A stretch of DNA of 64,000 nt from assembly GCA_014529385.2 (NCBI GenBank), contig CM043943.1, positions 153,613,092 through 153,677,091 of the forward strand, read 5' to 3'. Shown in pieces: positions 10,991 to 23,563 of this stretch (the stretch's first letter is position 1; each line of letters opens with the position of its first letter). Below the pieces are notes generated by a model, which worked only from the letters and a program-made list of their open reading frames with translations, ran no database searches and was not told the DNA's origin. The position numbers and the translations under genes were made by a program. The DNA comes from Adiantum capillus-veneris (taxonomy: Eukaryota; Streptophyta; Polypodiopsida; Polypodiales; Pteridaceae).

Positions 10991-11440
10991 AGGCCTGTTG
11001 CGTGCCTTGCATCTTCTTCTGCAACTGTGCAAATTTCTCTTGCATCTACTTCTGAACCTCCTATCCAACCTGCTTTTGAGAATCTAAATTTATCCAACAC
11101 CTTGGCCTTGATAGCCTTGGTCTTGACAGCCCCTTTCCATTGCTTGAGTACCTTTGACATCAGCTTGAGCTCGAAGTGCTTGATATAAAATGGATCCTTT
11201 GAGTACTCTAGTAGACTCTCCATGTGTAGTTTCACCATTTCCTTTCAAGCGAGATCACTCCCATTGGCTAGATCGGGCTGAGATGCTACGTCAACAGCCT
11301 GACCATGTCCATTGTCTTCTGCATTGTCTTCCTCCCCTTTTGTGGAGACCTCTACCTCTTCTTCCAATTCACAAGGTCGTGATTTGTGTCAGAAGCTGCT
11401 TGATGCTCTTGATTTGCTACATCCATGGCTGAAATCTACA
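10991..11440 (-). pseudogene. gag N-terminal region (element B)
   Basis: The minus strand reads 'LLEYSKDPFYIKHFELKLMS' and 'LKQWKGAVKTKAIKAKVLDK' (11238-11090). It resembles the start of the chromovirus gag ('LQFAKDPHYAKFL', 'HWKKAIETPIK'). The PBS at 11480 lies just upstream. Frame breaks and the insertion of element A at 10990 make it non-functional. Confidence 0.6.
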
Positions 11441-11479
11441 ATTGGATCGGTTCCTCTGTAGGAGAAGAAACTATTGACG

Positions 11480-11491
11480 CTCTAATACCAC
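11480..11491 (-). other. PBS of element B
   Basis: The minus strand reads TGGTATTAGAGC, one mismatch to the initiator tRNA-Met PBS, two bases from the LTR edge. Confidence 0.6.
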
Positions 11492-11492
11492 T

Positions 11493-12175
11493 CAAATCGG
11501 CAACCCACATGGCAATGTGGTAATTTGACTAGAACAACCCACGAATTTGATTTAGCAGAAAATCAACAGAACAAGACTGACAATTTGACAATTTGCAATC
11601 CGAGACGAGAAGGCATAGTTACCTCTCCAGAGCTAGTGGCCCTCAAGATGTGGGTATTTCTTTATGGTATTAATCTACAAGTAGATACAACTCCCGAGTA
11701 CTCCACACGTGGGACTCACATGGGCTCCAGATGTACACATGCTTGTCCGTAGACTGATGCCCAAAAGGGCTCGCAGGCCTTGTATTTATACTGCCCAGCC
11801 GCAAAAAGGCCCTCTTTTCAGCCTCTCAAAAAGCTCCTGCCTTTTCAACCGGTAAAGCACCAAAAATCAGCTACGTATGGGATTTGGTCAATCAATCCGT
11901 ACATGTGCCACATCAGCGCCTGTAAATCTCGCCATGATTTTTGAGTTTCACATCAACATTATATTTCTAGTGTTTTCTGGTCTACCACATCATCACTTGT
12001 TTTTAATCTTGAATTTCAGCAATTCAAAATCCTTTCTTTAAGTGGATCTATCATGTAATCATTTTGTGACTCTCTCTCTCTCTCAATCGATCTACTATGT
12101 ATACTCTCTCTTTCTTATCTCTATTTAGTTCTGCAAGTGGACACCCATAGACACTAGCATCCACGACGTGTTACA
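11493..12175 (-). repeat. 5' LTR of element B
   Basis: About 680 bp, ending TGTTACA at 12175 in plus orientation (minus-strand start TGTAACA). It carries 'GTGGGTATTTCTTTATGG', comparable to the other LTRs, and short CT runs at 12073 and 12104. The partner LTR is not in view. Confidence 0.55.
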
Positions 12176-13660
12176 AAGAACCAAAACATGGTTAAAGTGT
12201 CAATAGGTCCAAATGAAAAACCTTAGGACACATGCCAAGGTGCATCATTATATGTGGTGTACATAAGTAAAGCATGGTGAGTTCTATGATGACCCTACCA
12301 AAGCTCTGGAACTCTAACTATTCGCAAATCAATCGAGCTTACTTACGAAAGATAATACGAGCATGACTTAAAATGCTAAAAATCTGTATTGGTCATTCTA
12401 TCTTGTTGAACAAATCCCATAAGACCTCAGTGGAGCATACATAGACTTTGTCTGCAACCCTTTCTTCCCACTGATACACCACCCTACTCATGTTGGTTTT
12501 CTATGCCACATTCTTACCCTTGATAACGTTTTTCTCTTTTTGGAAGGCTGTCAAGAATAGAAATCACAAACAGTAAGACCTAACTGCTATTAGACTTTTC
12601 AAAGACTCATTAGGACAATCATAGTATTAACCCTATCTGAAAGGGGCAATGTTCCACATAGGTACTCATCTAGTGGATCAAGGCATATCAACCCTCTAAA
12701 AGTGCAAAGAAAAAGGCAAAACAACTCTCAAAGTTCCCTAGCAAGAGGAACCACTACAAGGGTCCAAAGGACTACCCAAGGGGTCCCAAAGAGATCCACT
12801 CAAGAGATCCCCAATGGGTTGTCCAAAGTGGTCCCAACAAGGACCTCAGAAGCCTTAAGAAGCCAATGAAGGATCTAACTCAATCCATGTCATTTATGGT
12901 CAGTGGACTAGGCTTGAGCAACCCCAATGATTACCTTAGGGTTGTTGAAAACATGCACACCAGCCCCTCGCACTGTGTTATACCTTCATACAAGCCCCTC
13001 AATGCTGCATACATCTACACACGAGCACTAGTAGACTAGGCTTAAGCAGCCCCAATGAATTTCTTAGGGCTACCGGAAACCTACACACGTCGGCAACTTG
13101 CATTGTATTATACTTGCATACAAGCCCCCCAATGCTGCCATACATCTACACGCTAGAACCATATACCTCAACAATGTCATATACTTGCATATTCCAGCTA
13201 GAATAGTTTCCTGCATATTTTAGACCAGAATAGTTGCTTGCATATTTCGAATGTAACTATCTCGAGGGAGGAGGGGAGTAGTCCCAGATAAGTCCTTGAC
13301 ATCGATACGTACCACTACCTTGGTGTATTATCACAATGTTATTGTTGTCTATCTAAAGGAACCTTCACCGTTGCCACCCACTTTCTACCCATAGCCAATA
13401 GCCCACATGCTTTAATTATTTGTGAAACCCATGCAAGAAACAAAGTGAGAAAGAGACGCTTTTGGCACTCCGCCTATCCACATTATGCCACCTCCATCTC
13501 AGTGTTGAGTGTCCAAGATAGTATCGCAATCCGCAAAGCATGCAAGATAGACTATCCTAAGAAGAGTCAATTTTCTATTTAACTTTAAAACACTTTAAAA
13601 CCAAGCCATAACTATAAACATAGAAAGAGAGGTAATACTTACTACTGTCAATAGCTCGAA
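12176..13660. other. no gene seen
   Basis: No open frame or domain motif recognised on either strand. The only structure noted is the tandem repeat at 12903-13160. Confidence 0.5.
12903..13160. repeat. two-copy tandem repeat, about 128 bp unit
   Basis: 12903-13030 and 13031-13160 share 'GACTAGGCTT.AGCA.CCCC', 'TTAGGG', 'CATACAAGCCCC.CAATGCTGC' and 'ATACATCTACAC', with clear divergence between copies. Confidence 0.7.
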
Positions 13661-13771
13661 AAACATGACTTATACATTTGAATTATGTATTCTCTATCCC
13701 ATTCTCTATCGATCGCAGCTTCTTCAGAAACTCCGAAAACACTGCCATGAAAAAAAAAACTTAAACCATAT

Positions 13772-14328
13772 CTACACCCGTAATTTCAAACAATTATGCA
13801 CAAAAAGATGCATACTTGGGAACCCAAGCACTCCAACTGTGATGGATCCCTCTTTCCCAAATTGTTCGATTGCATCCGCGAAGATCATAGGCAATAAGAA
13901 GTTCTCTATCCTTCTCAATAAGCTTCGCTTATAGTTCGCTCTATTGCTAAGAAAAAGAGTTGTGGCATCCATATATTCTCCATAAGTTGAATATATATCC
14001 TTGTTGATAGGGTCGCACATCTTTGGCAAGTGATCCATTCTGAGATATATACCTTTTGTCAAGCAACCCTTAGTGTTTTTTATATTCTGAAACATGGTGT
14101 CAGTAGCAGGTATTCAATTGATTGCTGTATAGTAGTATGTCTTTCTATGAGAGAAGCAGCATGCCTCCCCATCCATAACACCGTGGAACTAGCCGCAAAT
14201 GCTGTAGCATAATGTACAATGGCACTATCACAAGCCTCTAAGCAATAAGTGGACTCAGCTACAACCTCTGCAAAAAGCGGATGCGCCTCCAAATGTTTTG
14301 TTGGACTTGTGCTGTTGTGTGAAGTCAT
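13772..14328 (-). pseudogene. unidentified ORF pair, minus strand
   Basis: Two overlapping minus frames: 14328-14080 ('HPLFAEVVAESTYCLEACDS', 'TVLWMGRHAASLIERH') and 14095-13772 ('LRMDHLPKMCDPINKDIY', 'NRANYKRSLLRRIENFLLPM'). They overlap by 16 bp in different frames, which fits one gene with a frameshift or a missed splice. Composition looks protein-like (mixed hydrophobic and charged helices, no simple repeats). I do not recognise a family. Confidence 0.35.
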
Positions 14329-14993
14329 CTAATCACCAAAAACAAATCAAGAAATGCATATCTCTAGAAATATGGAAGAGAGGTGTCAACATACAGTGCA
14401 TCAAAGGTGCATCTAAATCCCTGCATCCTCGTTGCAGGTTATAGGTTGGTAACTTCTATTCATGAGAATGCCCTTCATGAAGCCACAAAGCTGCTACATC
14501 CTCTTTCTCTACCCATGAGACATTAAGATACTTGTCGGGTTCCTCTTCCTCGTCACGATGCCTGCCGGATATCAACATTGTTGCCAATTCATGGTCCTCT
14601 ACGGACCTGTTTCCCCATCACCATAGAAGGCGGCCTTCTCTCTCTCGAACCTCAATTTTCTTTATTTTTTCTTTACTTGGTGAGCCCAAGGTCAAATAAG
14701 GACACCATATTCCAGTTCGCTAGAAGACAACCAGAGGAAGAGAACCAGAGGAGGTGAGCAGTGCTTGCAAGGAAGCCAAAAGCAGAGCATGAAAGCAAGG
14801 AACGCCGCCAAAGTGGTTTAGCACAAATGCCTCTAGGGGATGGCTACGTACGAGGGCAGCATAGCGTAGAAAAAAACATAGTGATTTAAGGGGACAACGG
14901 CATCTGCCAAAAAAACAAAGAATAGAGGATAAAAGCGTGTCATCAAACTTCAGCATCTCGGCTCTCGACACCGCTTCTCAAGCGCGCACTAAG

Positions 14994-14997
<4 letters not shown>
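14329..14997. other. no gene recognised
   Basis: Contains one 83-codon minus frame (14971-14720) without a recognisable motif. Nothing else is supported. Confidence 0.4.

Positions 14998-15027
<30 letters not shown>
14998..15027. repeat. CT dinucleotide microsatellite
   Basis: About 14 CT units, immediately upstream of the PPR remnant. Confidence 0.9.
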
Positions 15028-15031
<4 letters not shown>

Positions 15032-15081
15032 GGTTCTGCTTGCTGCCTTGCAAGCTATCTGGCTTTTGCACCCTAACAAAA

Positions 15082-16545
15082 GTACAAGAAATACTTGATA
15101 GGCTTCCTGCTCGAAATGTCATCACTTCGAACGCCTTGATTGCATGATATGCTCAACATGGCTATCGCAAGGAAGCACACAAACTATGCAAAGGAAAGGC
15201 CTCTCTCCAAATGTAATTGTGGCCTTATACAAGGCATTGACATGGGTAAGAGAAGTCACGATGAGATTGCTAGTCAAGGTCTCTTGGAGATAGATGTCAT
15301 GCTTGGCGGTTCTTTGGTTGATGTGACATAATTTGCAATGAGATCGGGGGTTGCTAGAGAAACATGTTGTGCTTGGCGATGCGTCAATTGCAAGATACAC
15401 CCAACATATTGTGGGAAGAAAGCTTTGGGCTATTTTGACCGTATGTGAAGGAAAGGCCTTTTGCCGAATGCAATTGCCTACGCGTGCACCTTGAAGGCAT
15501 GTCGACTTATGCAAGACCCTCACATGGCTGGTAGAATTCACATTGAGATCAGGGGTTGCCAGAGAAACATGGTGCGCTTGGCAATGCTTTGGTTGATATG
15601 TATACCAAAATGAGGTACCCATAGAGCATATAAAGTTGTTAATATGCTCAAAATGCCGTTTCTTTGAATAGGTTGATTGCATGATACGCCCAACATGGTT
15701 GTGGAAAGGAAGCTTTGGGCTCTTTCAACCAAACGCAAAGCGAAGACATTTTGCCAAACGCAATCACCTATGCCTACACCTTGAAGGCATGTGGCCTTAC
15801 GACCATCACATGGATAAAAGAATGCACAATGAGATTAAGGGTTGTTGAGGAACATGCTATGCTTGGCAATGCTTTGGGAAATATGTATATCAAACGTGAT
15901 GCCCTTACAAACGCACATAAAGTTCTCAATATACTTTCTGTTCAAAATGTATCTGAATGCGTCAATTGTTGCATACGCCCAGCATGGCTGTGAGAAGGGA
16001 ACTTTGGGTTGTTTATTTAGATGCAAATCGAATTTCTTCGCCAAATGTAATTGCCTACAATTGCACCTTGAAGGCTTGTTCCCTAAGCAAGATCCACATG
16101 CTGCCGCTTGGCATGATTTCAACCACTAGTCTCGAGCTGAAAAGACGAAAAGACGCTCTCGCATGCTTTTCAACACCCAAGGGTGAGAAGGGCGACAATA
16201 AATGGAAGCTTTAGAGGACTTGTCCCTCGTTGATATGGGAACTATGCAAGACATTGATATGGGCAACAAAATTCATGATGGTATCGTTAGTCTGGGGCTA
16301 TTGGAAAAAGAAGTTGTGCTTGGAATTTCCTTGGTTTCCATGTATGCAAAATATGGTGTACTTCAAAAAGCACAAAAATTGCTTGAGGAGCTTCTTGTAC
16401 AGGATGTCGACCCTTGGAATGCAGTGATTACAGGTTTGGAACACGGCATGACCAAGAAGCTCTGGGCTATTTTAAGTAGATGAAAAATGAGAGTGTCTCT
16501 CCAAATGAAATCACATATGCTTTGGTCTTGAGGGTCACCATGCAC
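15082..16545 (+). pseudogene. pentatricopeptide repeat (PPR) protein remnant
   Basis: PPR proteins bind organelle RNA for editing, splicing or stability. Repeats readable on the plus strand: 'DRLPARNVITSNALIA*YAQ' (about 15095), 'IDMGKRSHDEIASQGLLEID' (15237), 'NAITYAYTLKACGL' (15746), 'RRKDALACF' (about 16143) and 'DMGNKIHDGIVSLGLLEKEV' then 'LVSMYAKYGVLQKAQKLLEE' (16255-16395). Spacing of about 300 bp between like motifs fits three-motif PLS-type arrays. Stops and frame changes in almost every repeat show a long-dead copy. Confidence 0.8.
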
Positions 16546-17130
16546 CGAGCAATTTTTTTTTGAGCAAGGACAAACTCGAGCAAGTGTTTGTACATGATAT
16601 AGTAAATTTTATGGTCAACAAAATATTTCTCATTCATTATATATTCATGCACCACAAGAAAAAGGGTCATCAATGGATAGACTACCTCCTAAACTCCAAA
16701 AGATCAAAGTTTACTGTTAAGAAAATAAACACAATATTTAAAAATATTATCTTCTCTCTTAGGCTCGCTTGGGCTTCACATTTTTGAGCATATAGTAAGA
16801 TTGATAGACTAATAAGAGCTCTAGCCCTGTACTTAATGCTTAAGTCATCGTAAGTTTCTTTCGGTAAGGTCATTTGTAGTGCTCCTTTGTCTAGTACTTT
16901 GGTTCTTGATTTTTATTTATACTTGAGAGCATGTGCATCCTTTCTCATCCTAGACTCATCAATTTGATAGCAATTTATTGCACCTCATTAGTTCATTTAT
17001 ACACCAATCGTCTTTTCCATGTCGTCTTGCCACTAAGTCCCAACAATTTTTGGGGGGGGAAAAGTACGGCACGAATCCCAAGAGATACATGTTGCAAAGA
17101 CAAAGGATGGGATTGACAAAAGGAATAGTT
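16546..17130. other. no gene seen
   Basis: AT-rich, with oligo-T (16552) and oligo-G (17050) runs. No frame or motif supported. Confidence 0.45.
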
Positions 17131-17162
17131 ATTAGGAAATTTCGGAAGTCATTTGGAGGGCC
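17131..17162 (+). repeat. left terminal inverted repeat of the 15 kb element
   Basis: Starts ATTAGGAAATTTCGG and ends TCATTTGGAGGGCC. It is the reverse complement of 32148-32179 except one base (A/G at the 17th position). Similarity stops abruptly on both sides. Confidence 0.75.
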
Positions 17163-17659
17163 TTCTAAGAAAATGTATTTTTCGCACTCTCTCTTTAGAA
17201 AATATGGCGAATAATAGAGGCGGGTCTGTCATGGTAAAAGTTCAAAAAGTGTACTTTAAGTAGATTCTTTACCCTTCTGAACATTTGTCCGTAATGATTG
17301 AGGGATAATCTTCTTTTCAGTTGCATTGAACGAACCTCGTCAACATGGAGGGAATGAGGCTAACATGGAGGGACGAAGCCGCAGCCGCCTATTCACTTTT
17401 CATTAAACCTGTACCTTTGGCTAATGGCGCACTCCTCAAATGGCACAAATGTTACGTAGAAACAAGCCAAATATCACCTTCACATTGATTTGGACAACGA
17501 GTACCAACCATTGATTAAGCGGAGTAAAGAAAACACACATATACATCCCGCATCCATAGGCACGCTCAGAGCTCAGGGAGCTAAACACATAGATATCTAG
17601 ACACGAGGCTCTCTCTATCCTAAGAATCCACTGACTAATACGTCTCCAGCATTTGTCAA

Positions 17660-20179
17660 TCCTACAAGTTTATTGACCTTTGCTGGTGATGGAGAAAACG
17701 GCCTTCTGGGTTATTGTAAATCTCTTATAAGGCAAGCTGAAATTTATAAGGGCATTCTCCAAGCTCAACAATGTGAGATTGTTCGTCTTTCACATTTGCA
17801 TTCTATAGATCAGGTTACCATTTTGCAACACAAGTTAAAGGTACAGGAACTGAAAGAAAGGTACAAAGTTGTCAAATGAAGGACACCATCTTGGGTGGTC
17901 GTATCCGAAAGAAGAAATTGCGCAATCTTGAAACATTGCAGGTTGCATCCGGAGGTCTCAAGAAAAGACTCCGAGCATTAAGGTGATGCTTCTTGGTTGA
18001 CTTAATAGTTTTAGTTAAGTAAATTTTTTGTTTTTCTAGTTATACATTGTTTTCATGTGCCTAAATAGTGTTAGTTAAGTAAATTTTCTGTTATTTACTT
18101 ATGCATTGTCTTCATGTAGAGATTCAATCTATCCTGAGAAGGAAAACATCGACCCCAAAGCCAATATAGGAAAGAGATTGAAGCCACTTATAAGTAGAAG
18201 CCTTGCAGCAGATATAGTACATGACAAGAAGTTTAAGGTCCTACAGCGAAATGTAGTGGACCGCTTTATTTCAGAGAACTCAATGCCTGCAAAAGAGATA
18301 CAAGGCACACTTGATTCACTTGGTGTAAGCAAAAGAGGATATTCGGCAATACAGAAATCCGTCTCATCCATCTTTGTTAAGAAGGAAATAGAATCTAAAC
18401 TTTTACCATCATCCTCAAGTGTTTGGAAAGAGAGGCTTCAGCTTAACGACGCACAGGGAGAATATCTTGGACAACCGTTTCATATTAAAGCAACTTATAG
18501 TGGCCATGGAGGAAACATAGCATATGATGAGTTCAATAATATTTTTATGGACCTGCAGATGTTACAGAAGAGAATGGTGGAGTTTTACAACATCACATTT
18601 GAAGAGTCACGAGGGGTATTACATTTTGCGTTGAAACTGGATGAGTGTGAGCTTGTTAAAGACAAGAAGCTAGAGAGTGTTACTATTACTTTAATGAATA
18701 GAGCCCTCTCAAAGTGTCCCACTGATGATCCTTTGTACTTTAGTGTTCAATCAGAATCTAACATATGGTGGCTTGGTGCTTTTGAGGTAAGCGAGATTCT
18801 CAGCTAAGCTCAAATGTTCACATCTACTTAAGTCTCATTTATTTTGTGTTGTAGGTAAAGAAAGAAGATCATGAGATTCTATATTGGGTGTTTCATCAAA
18901 CTAATGTTCCAGAGGTGATTGATCGACAGACTAACCAGGGAGAGGTACTACGTCTAGATGGAAGGGGAGACTTTCAAGTTCGGTGGCATCTTGCAGGTGA
19001 CCTCAAAACATTAAAGTGCATGTATAATTGTGGAATGGGTGCAATGGCAAAGTCACCGTGTTTGTTCTGCATGGAGCCTGCAAAGGTCATGGACCCAAAG
19101 TGGTGGAGAAAAGCTCCAACACGTCACATTGAGGACCCTGCTTTTCGACCGGTTTTGAAAATACCACTTGTGAATGTCCACATCTGTACAATGCATGCCC
19201 TTTGTAGAATTGTGGAGAAATTGGTCTACTTATATATCGGGTTTGCTTGGAAAATCAAGAACTCAGCAGAGCGACAAGTGGCCTTGCAGTGCTTAGAATT
19301 GGTACTGTCGGATATGGGCCTTCATGGTGGCAATGTGAAAATCTAGCGGGATGAAAAGAGATCAACTGCTGAGAAGGATGTCCCATGCAAACCATCCATC
19401 GGTGGGGTGAAGGCACAGAGGTTTTTATCTAGACCCCAAGGAATACGAGATCTGAAGCTAACAAAACATGGAAAAATATATAACACATCTTATGTTAGCA
19501 AGGTAGAGTATCGGAGCTGGAAAAAGCTACATATTGCAGTCAAAGATCAAGAACCAACTACTCGTAACACGAAGGCTGAGGTTTGGCGATCGATAGACAT
19601 GCTATTTTTGATGTGCGACAAAGATGACTAGTCACAAGGTGATATGAACAAGTTCAAGGAGAATCTCAACCTTCTCAAGAAATCATTCAAGATAGCATGG
19701 ACAGACACCTAGATTACTCCCTACATGGTATTATTGTGTATTTGATTCTCTTTTATGTGTAACTATGTGAGTGTAAAATATTCTAAGTAATCTGTTTTCA
19801 TATCTAGCACATCATTTTCAATCATTTACCATATTTTATACGAAAGTATGGGAACCCGGCCATATGGAATACCCAAGGGATGGAAAAGTCTCATTACATG
19901 GCCAGAAATGCGTATTTCAGGCACACCTGACATGGTGGTTCTCGAATCAAGGCTAACAGTTTGAGAGAACTATTTGAATGGTTCTATCATAGAATCATTC
20001 ATCGAATGCAGGCAAAAGAAGTCTTGGCCTCTTCAGCAATAGCACAAACCATCAGACATTTACAACAAAATAAAATTAAAAGATCAATGGCATACAACAA
20101 CTCCGGTGCTCGTGAAGGTCAACGAAGGTGGAGAGAGACAATGGTGTATGTGAACCACAAGTGGAGAAAGATTCTCTGA
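17660..20179 (+). pseudogene. DDE-type transposase, multi-exon, family not assigned
   Basis: First exon about 17660-17985 is coiled-coil-like ('LHSIDQVTILQHKLKVQELK') with one frameshift near 17878. Introns by GT-AG: about 17984-18119, 18787-18854, and about 19731-19807. The core (exons 18120-18786 and 18855 on) has 'LHFALKLDECELVKDKKLES' (candidate first Asp), 'LDGRGDFQVRWHLAGDLKTL' (second Asp), 'KSPCLFCMEPAK' (CxxC), 'NVHICTMHALCRIVEKLVYL' (His pair) and, after the last intron, 'IWNTQGMEKSHYMARNAYF' (candidate Glu). This D-D-CxxC-H-E order recalls RAG1/Transib and some unnamed plant/animal families; I cannot place it. Stops at 19343, 19629, about 19710 and about 19928 make it dead. Confidence 0.65.
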
Positions 20180-20383
20180 GTGGATGACATTGTACAAAAT
20201 TTAAATATTTATGTAATGCATGATCTTAATACAATTGCTACTTGAAGTGTATCAAGATTTTGAAGGTTCAATTTTGTTTTTTGGCACATCACCCTTGTAA
20301 CGAATCATGAGATGTTTGCCATACTCTAAAAGTTCATTCGGGTTTTGTCTGCCAAGAGCTAGTGCCATTGTTGTGTAAGTGTA

Positions 20384-20705
20384 TTAATACGCAGCCCGAC
20401 CACCTGTATAGCCCGAGCAATAACCAAAACAATCTCTGGCAAACACTTTGTCCACAAGAATGACTTTATCTGCACTTTTGGGCAGCACGGGTCCACCCAA
20501 GAAGAGTGATAGTGTCTTTAATGTGTAAGTTGTTGTTGTACCCTCTTGTGACATTCCATTGTGAAAAACTATTATCGGCGACTCGCAAAGATTCCAAAGG
20601 TATTGTTCTAGGGCCGCATCCCTTCTACGATACTTTCGAGTCTGCCGTCGAAGGAAGTCATCCTTGTCAGCAATCCAAGACTGCACATATCATGTCTGAG
20701 TAAGT

Positions 20706-20770
<65 letters not shown>

Positions 20771-22080
20771 TTAGCATGAAGCTCTCATCCTGCAAAAAGA
20801 GGTTTTCCTGCCCCCACATGTCCACAGACATAGTTGACTCCTAACCTAAATGGTTAAACCAATCCTCCACTTCTTTGTGACTTGTTGATGGTCTTAGGCT
20901 TTGTCTTATTGCTTGGAAGGTGGCTTCATCCGGTAGTGTCTCCTTGTATTTTTCAGCTTTCTCAAAGCAACTTCAGAGGCATTCCATTGGATTGTTGGAT
21001 GTTTCCATTGCCTCATCATCGCTACTATCTTTTGAAACAAATCCACTCCTCTCCTCTTGGATTCTAGAAATGATAGCCAGGGAGAAGTCCTCCCTTAAAC
21101 AAAAGATGCTTTGCACATCATGTAAAAAGATATAGGTCCTATCTCCAATCCTGAATTCAGGCACAACAGGCAACATCATCTAAGCATGCTTCTCAGTGAA
21201 GTTACTGACATCCAAGGGTAGTTTGATTTCTGTTGTTTCACAGAGAGCATCTTACTTCTTTGAACTTCAATTGCCTCAAACTCAAGGTCGACTGTATCTT
21301 CAACCTCCTCGACTTCTTGTATGTGTGTTGTCTCCTCGCATTCTTCGTCTGGTGCTGCGTCCTGCTCCTCTATCACCTCATCAGGATTCTGCATGAGGAA
21401 TCCAAACAAGCTGTCCAGGTAAATCACAAAGCCAAAGGATTCCTGAATAAGTTTGCACTCTTTTTGGTGCAAAGGGCAAGCTGAATGTCGGCAAGCAGGT
21501 GGTAATTCCCTATACTTCTTCAGTCCCTGTCCTTTTCCACCGCAGACATTTAAATGAACCACAGTCATACTGGGCAGAACAACCCTCCATACCTGCACCA
21601 TAAGTTCAAATTGATCTCTGTAGGGCTGCAAGAATTCACTGTGCTAAGCTAAAAGGTCTTCAATATCAAATTTTGGGTTAAACATAGAATGAACTAGATC
21701 ATATTTGTCCCCAGAACCACACGCTGCTGCAAAATCGAACAGCCTCTCATCAGTTACAGCTGTCTCTTCCAGAGAAGGCACATCCTCTTTGGCTTTACCT
21801 TTACTTGCACAAGGACTGCTTGCTGGGAGAGGTGCGTCATCTGAGAAGTCTATATTCGTCTTTCTTGTATTTTTCTTGACAAGTACTGTAGAGGGTGAGG
21901 GAGCCTTGTAGGGTGAGGGATACTCTTGGCCAGCCGACCTCTCTGACTCATCTTCACAAATTGACTCTTCTTGATCAAAGTCCTGACAAAAGTCAACAGT
22001 TCTTTTGGCAGAAGCGCTAAGCAACTGAGCCTGCAAAGGTTGGAATCCTGGCACAAGCTCTGGGTCCGGTTTTAGTCTCT
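20384..22080 (-). pseudogene. unidentified accessory gene of the 15 kb element
   Basis: Minus-strand pieces in order: 22054-21644 (Ser/Pro/Asp-rich, with 'DEERLFDFAAACGSGDKYD'-like text at its end), same frame through one TAG to 21631-21176 ('CRHSACPLHQKECKLIQES', then a Glu-rich stretch), a frame change to 21179-20973 ('GDRTYIFLHDVQSIFCLRED'), and after an AC/AG microsatellite 20686-20384 ('LEQYLWNLCESPIIVFHNGM', 'LFLGGPVLPKSADKVILVDK'). The CxxxxC/H spacing in 'CRHSACPLHQKEC' may bind zinc. Composition and continuity suggest a real gene with introns. No family recognised. Confidence 0.45.
20706..20772. repeat. (AC)n(AG)n microsatellite
   Basis: About 19 AC units followed by about 11 AG units, probably within an intron of the minus-strand accessory gene. 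Confidence 0.9.
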
Positions 22081-22116
22081 TCTACCTACTAGACCTTAAT
22101 CCTATTCATCAGGAAA

Positions 22117-22819
<703 letters not shown>

Positions 22820-23079
22820 ACGTATAACGGCTAACACCCGACGGCGCCCCACCTGTTGATTAAAAAAGAATCTAGATGTGCATGATGCTGCATGTTCGGT
22901 CATTTAATGCGGCGGGATACGTTAGTAAGTGACACCTAAAAAGTATGAGAGAGAAAGAGAGACACTGAGAGAGTCAAAAAGAGTGAGAGAAAGAGAAACC
23001 AAGCATGCGTCTCTGCCTGCGACGACAGAGAGGATGTGAAAAAGAGACTAGGTTTGGCGTCTGCTACCAAGGTTTGGCC

Positions 23080-23279
23080 TTCTCTCTCTCTCTCTCTTTC
23101 TAAAAGGTCTCCCTGTGCCTCTCTCTCTCTCTCTCTCTATCACCCTCTCTCTTTCTCAAAGGTCTCTCTCTCTCTCTCTGTGTTTCTTTCTCTCTCTCTC
23201 TTTCTCTGTCACAGGAAATTTCATATCTCTCTCTCTTACACACACACACAGACACACACACAACAAACACACACACAGA

Positions 23280-23330
<51 letters not shown>

Positions 23331-23513
23331 ATATACACACACACACACACACACTAAAGGCGCGCGAAGACAGTCAACTACTCTTTGGATGTCTCTACGC
23401 GCGCCTTTAGTACTGTGGAGAGGCAAGGAGAATGAGTGAGAGAGAGGGAGAGTGTTTGTGCGGGTGCGTGTGTGTGTGTGTGTGTGTGTGTTTGTGTGTT
23501 TTGGTCTGCTTTG

Positions 23514-23563
<50 letters not shown>

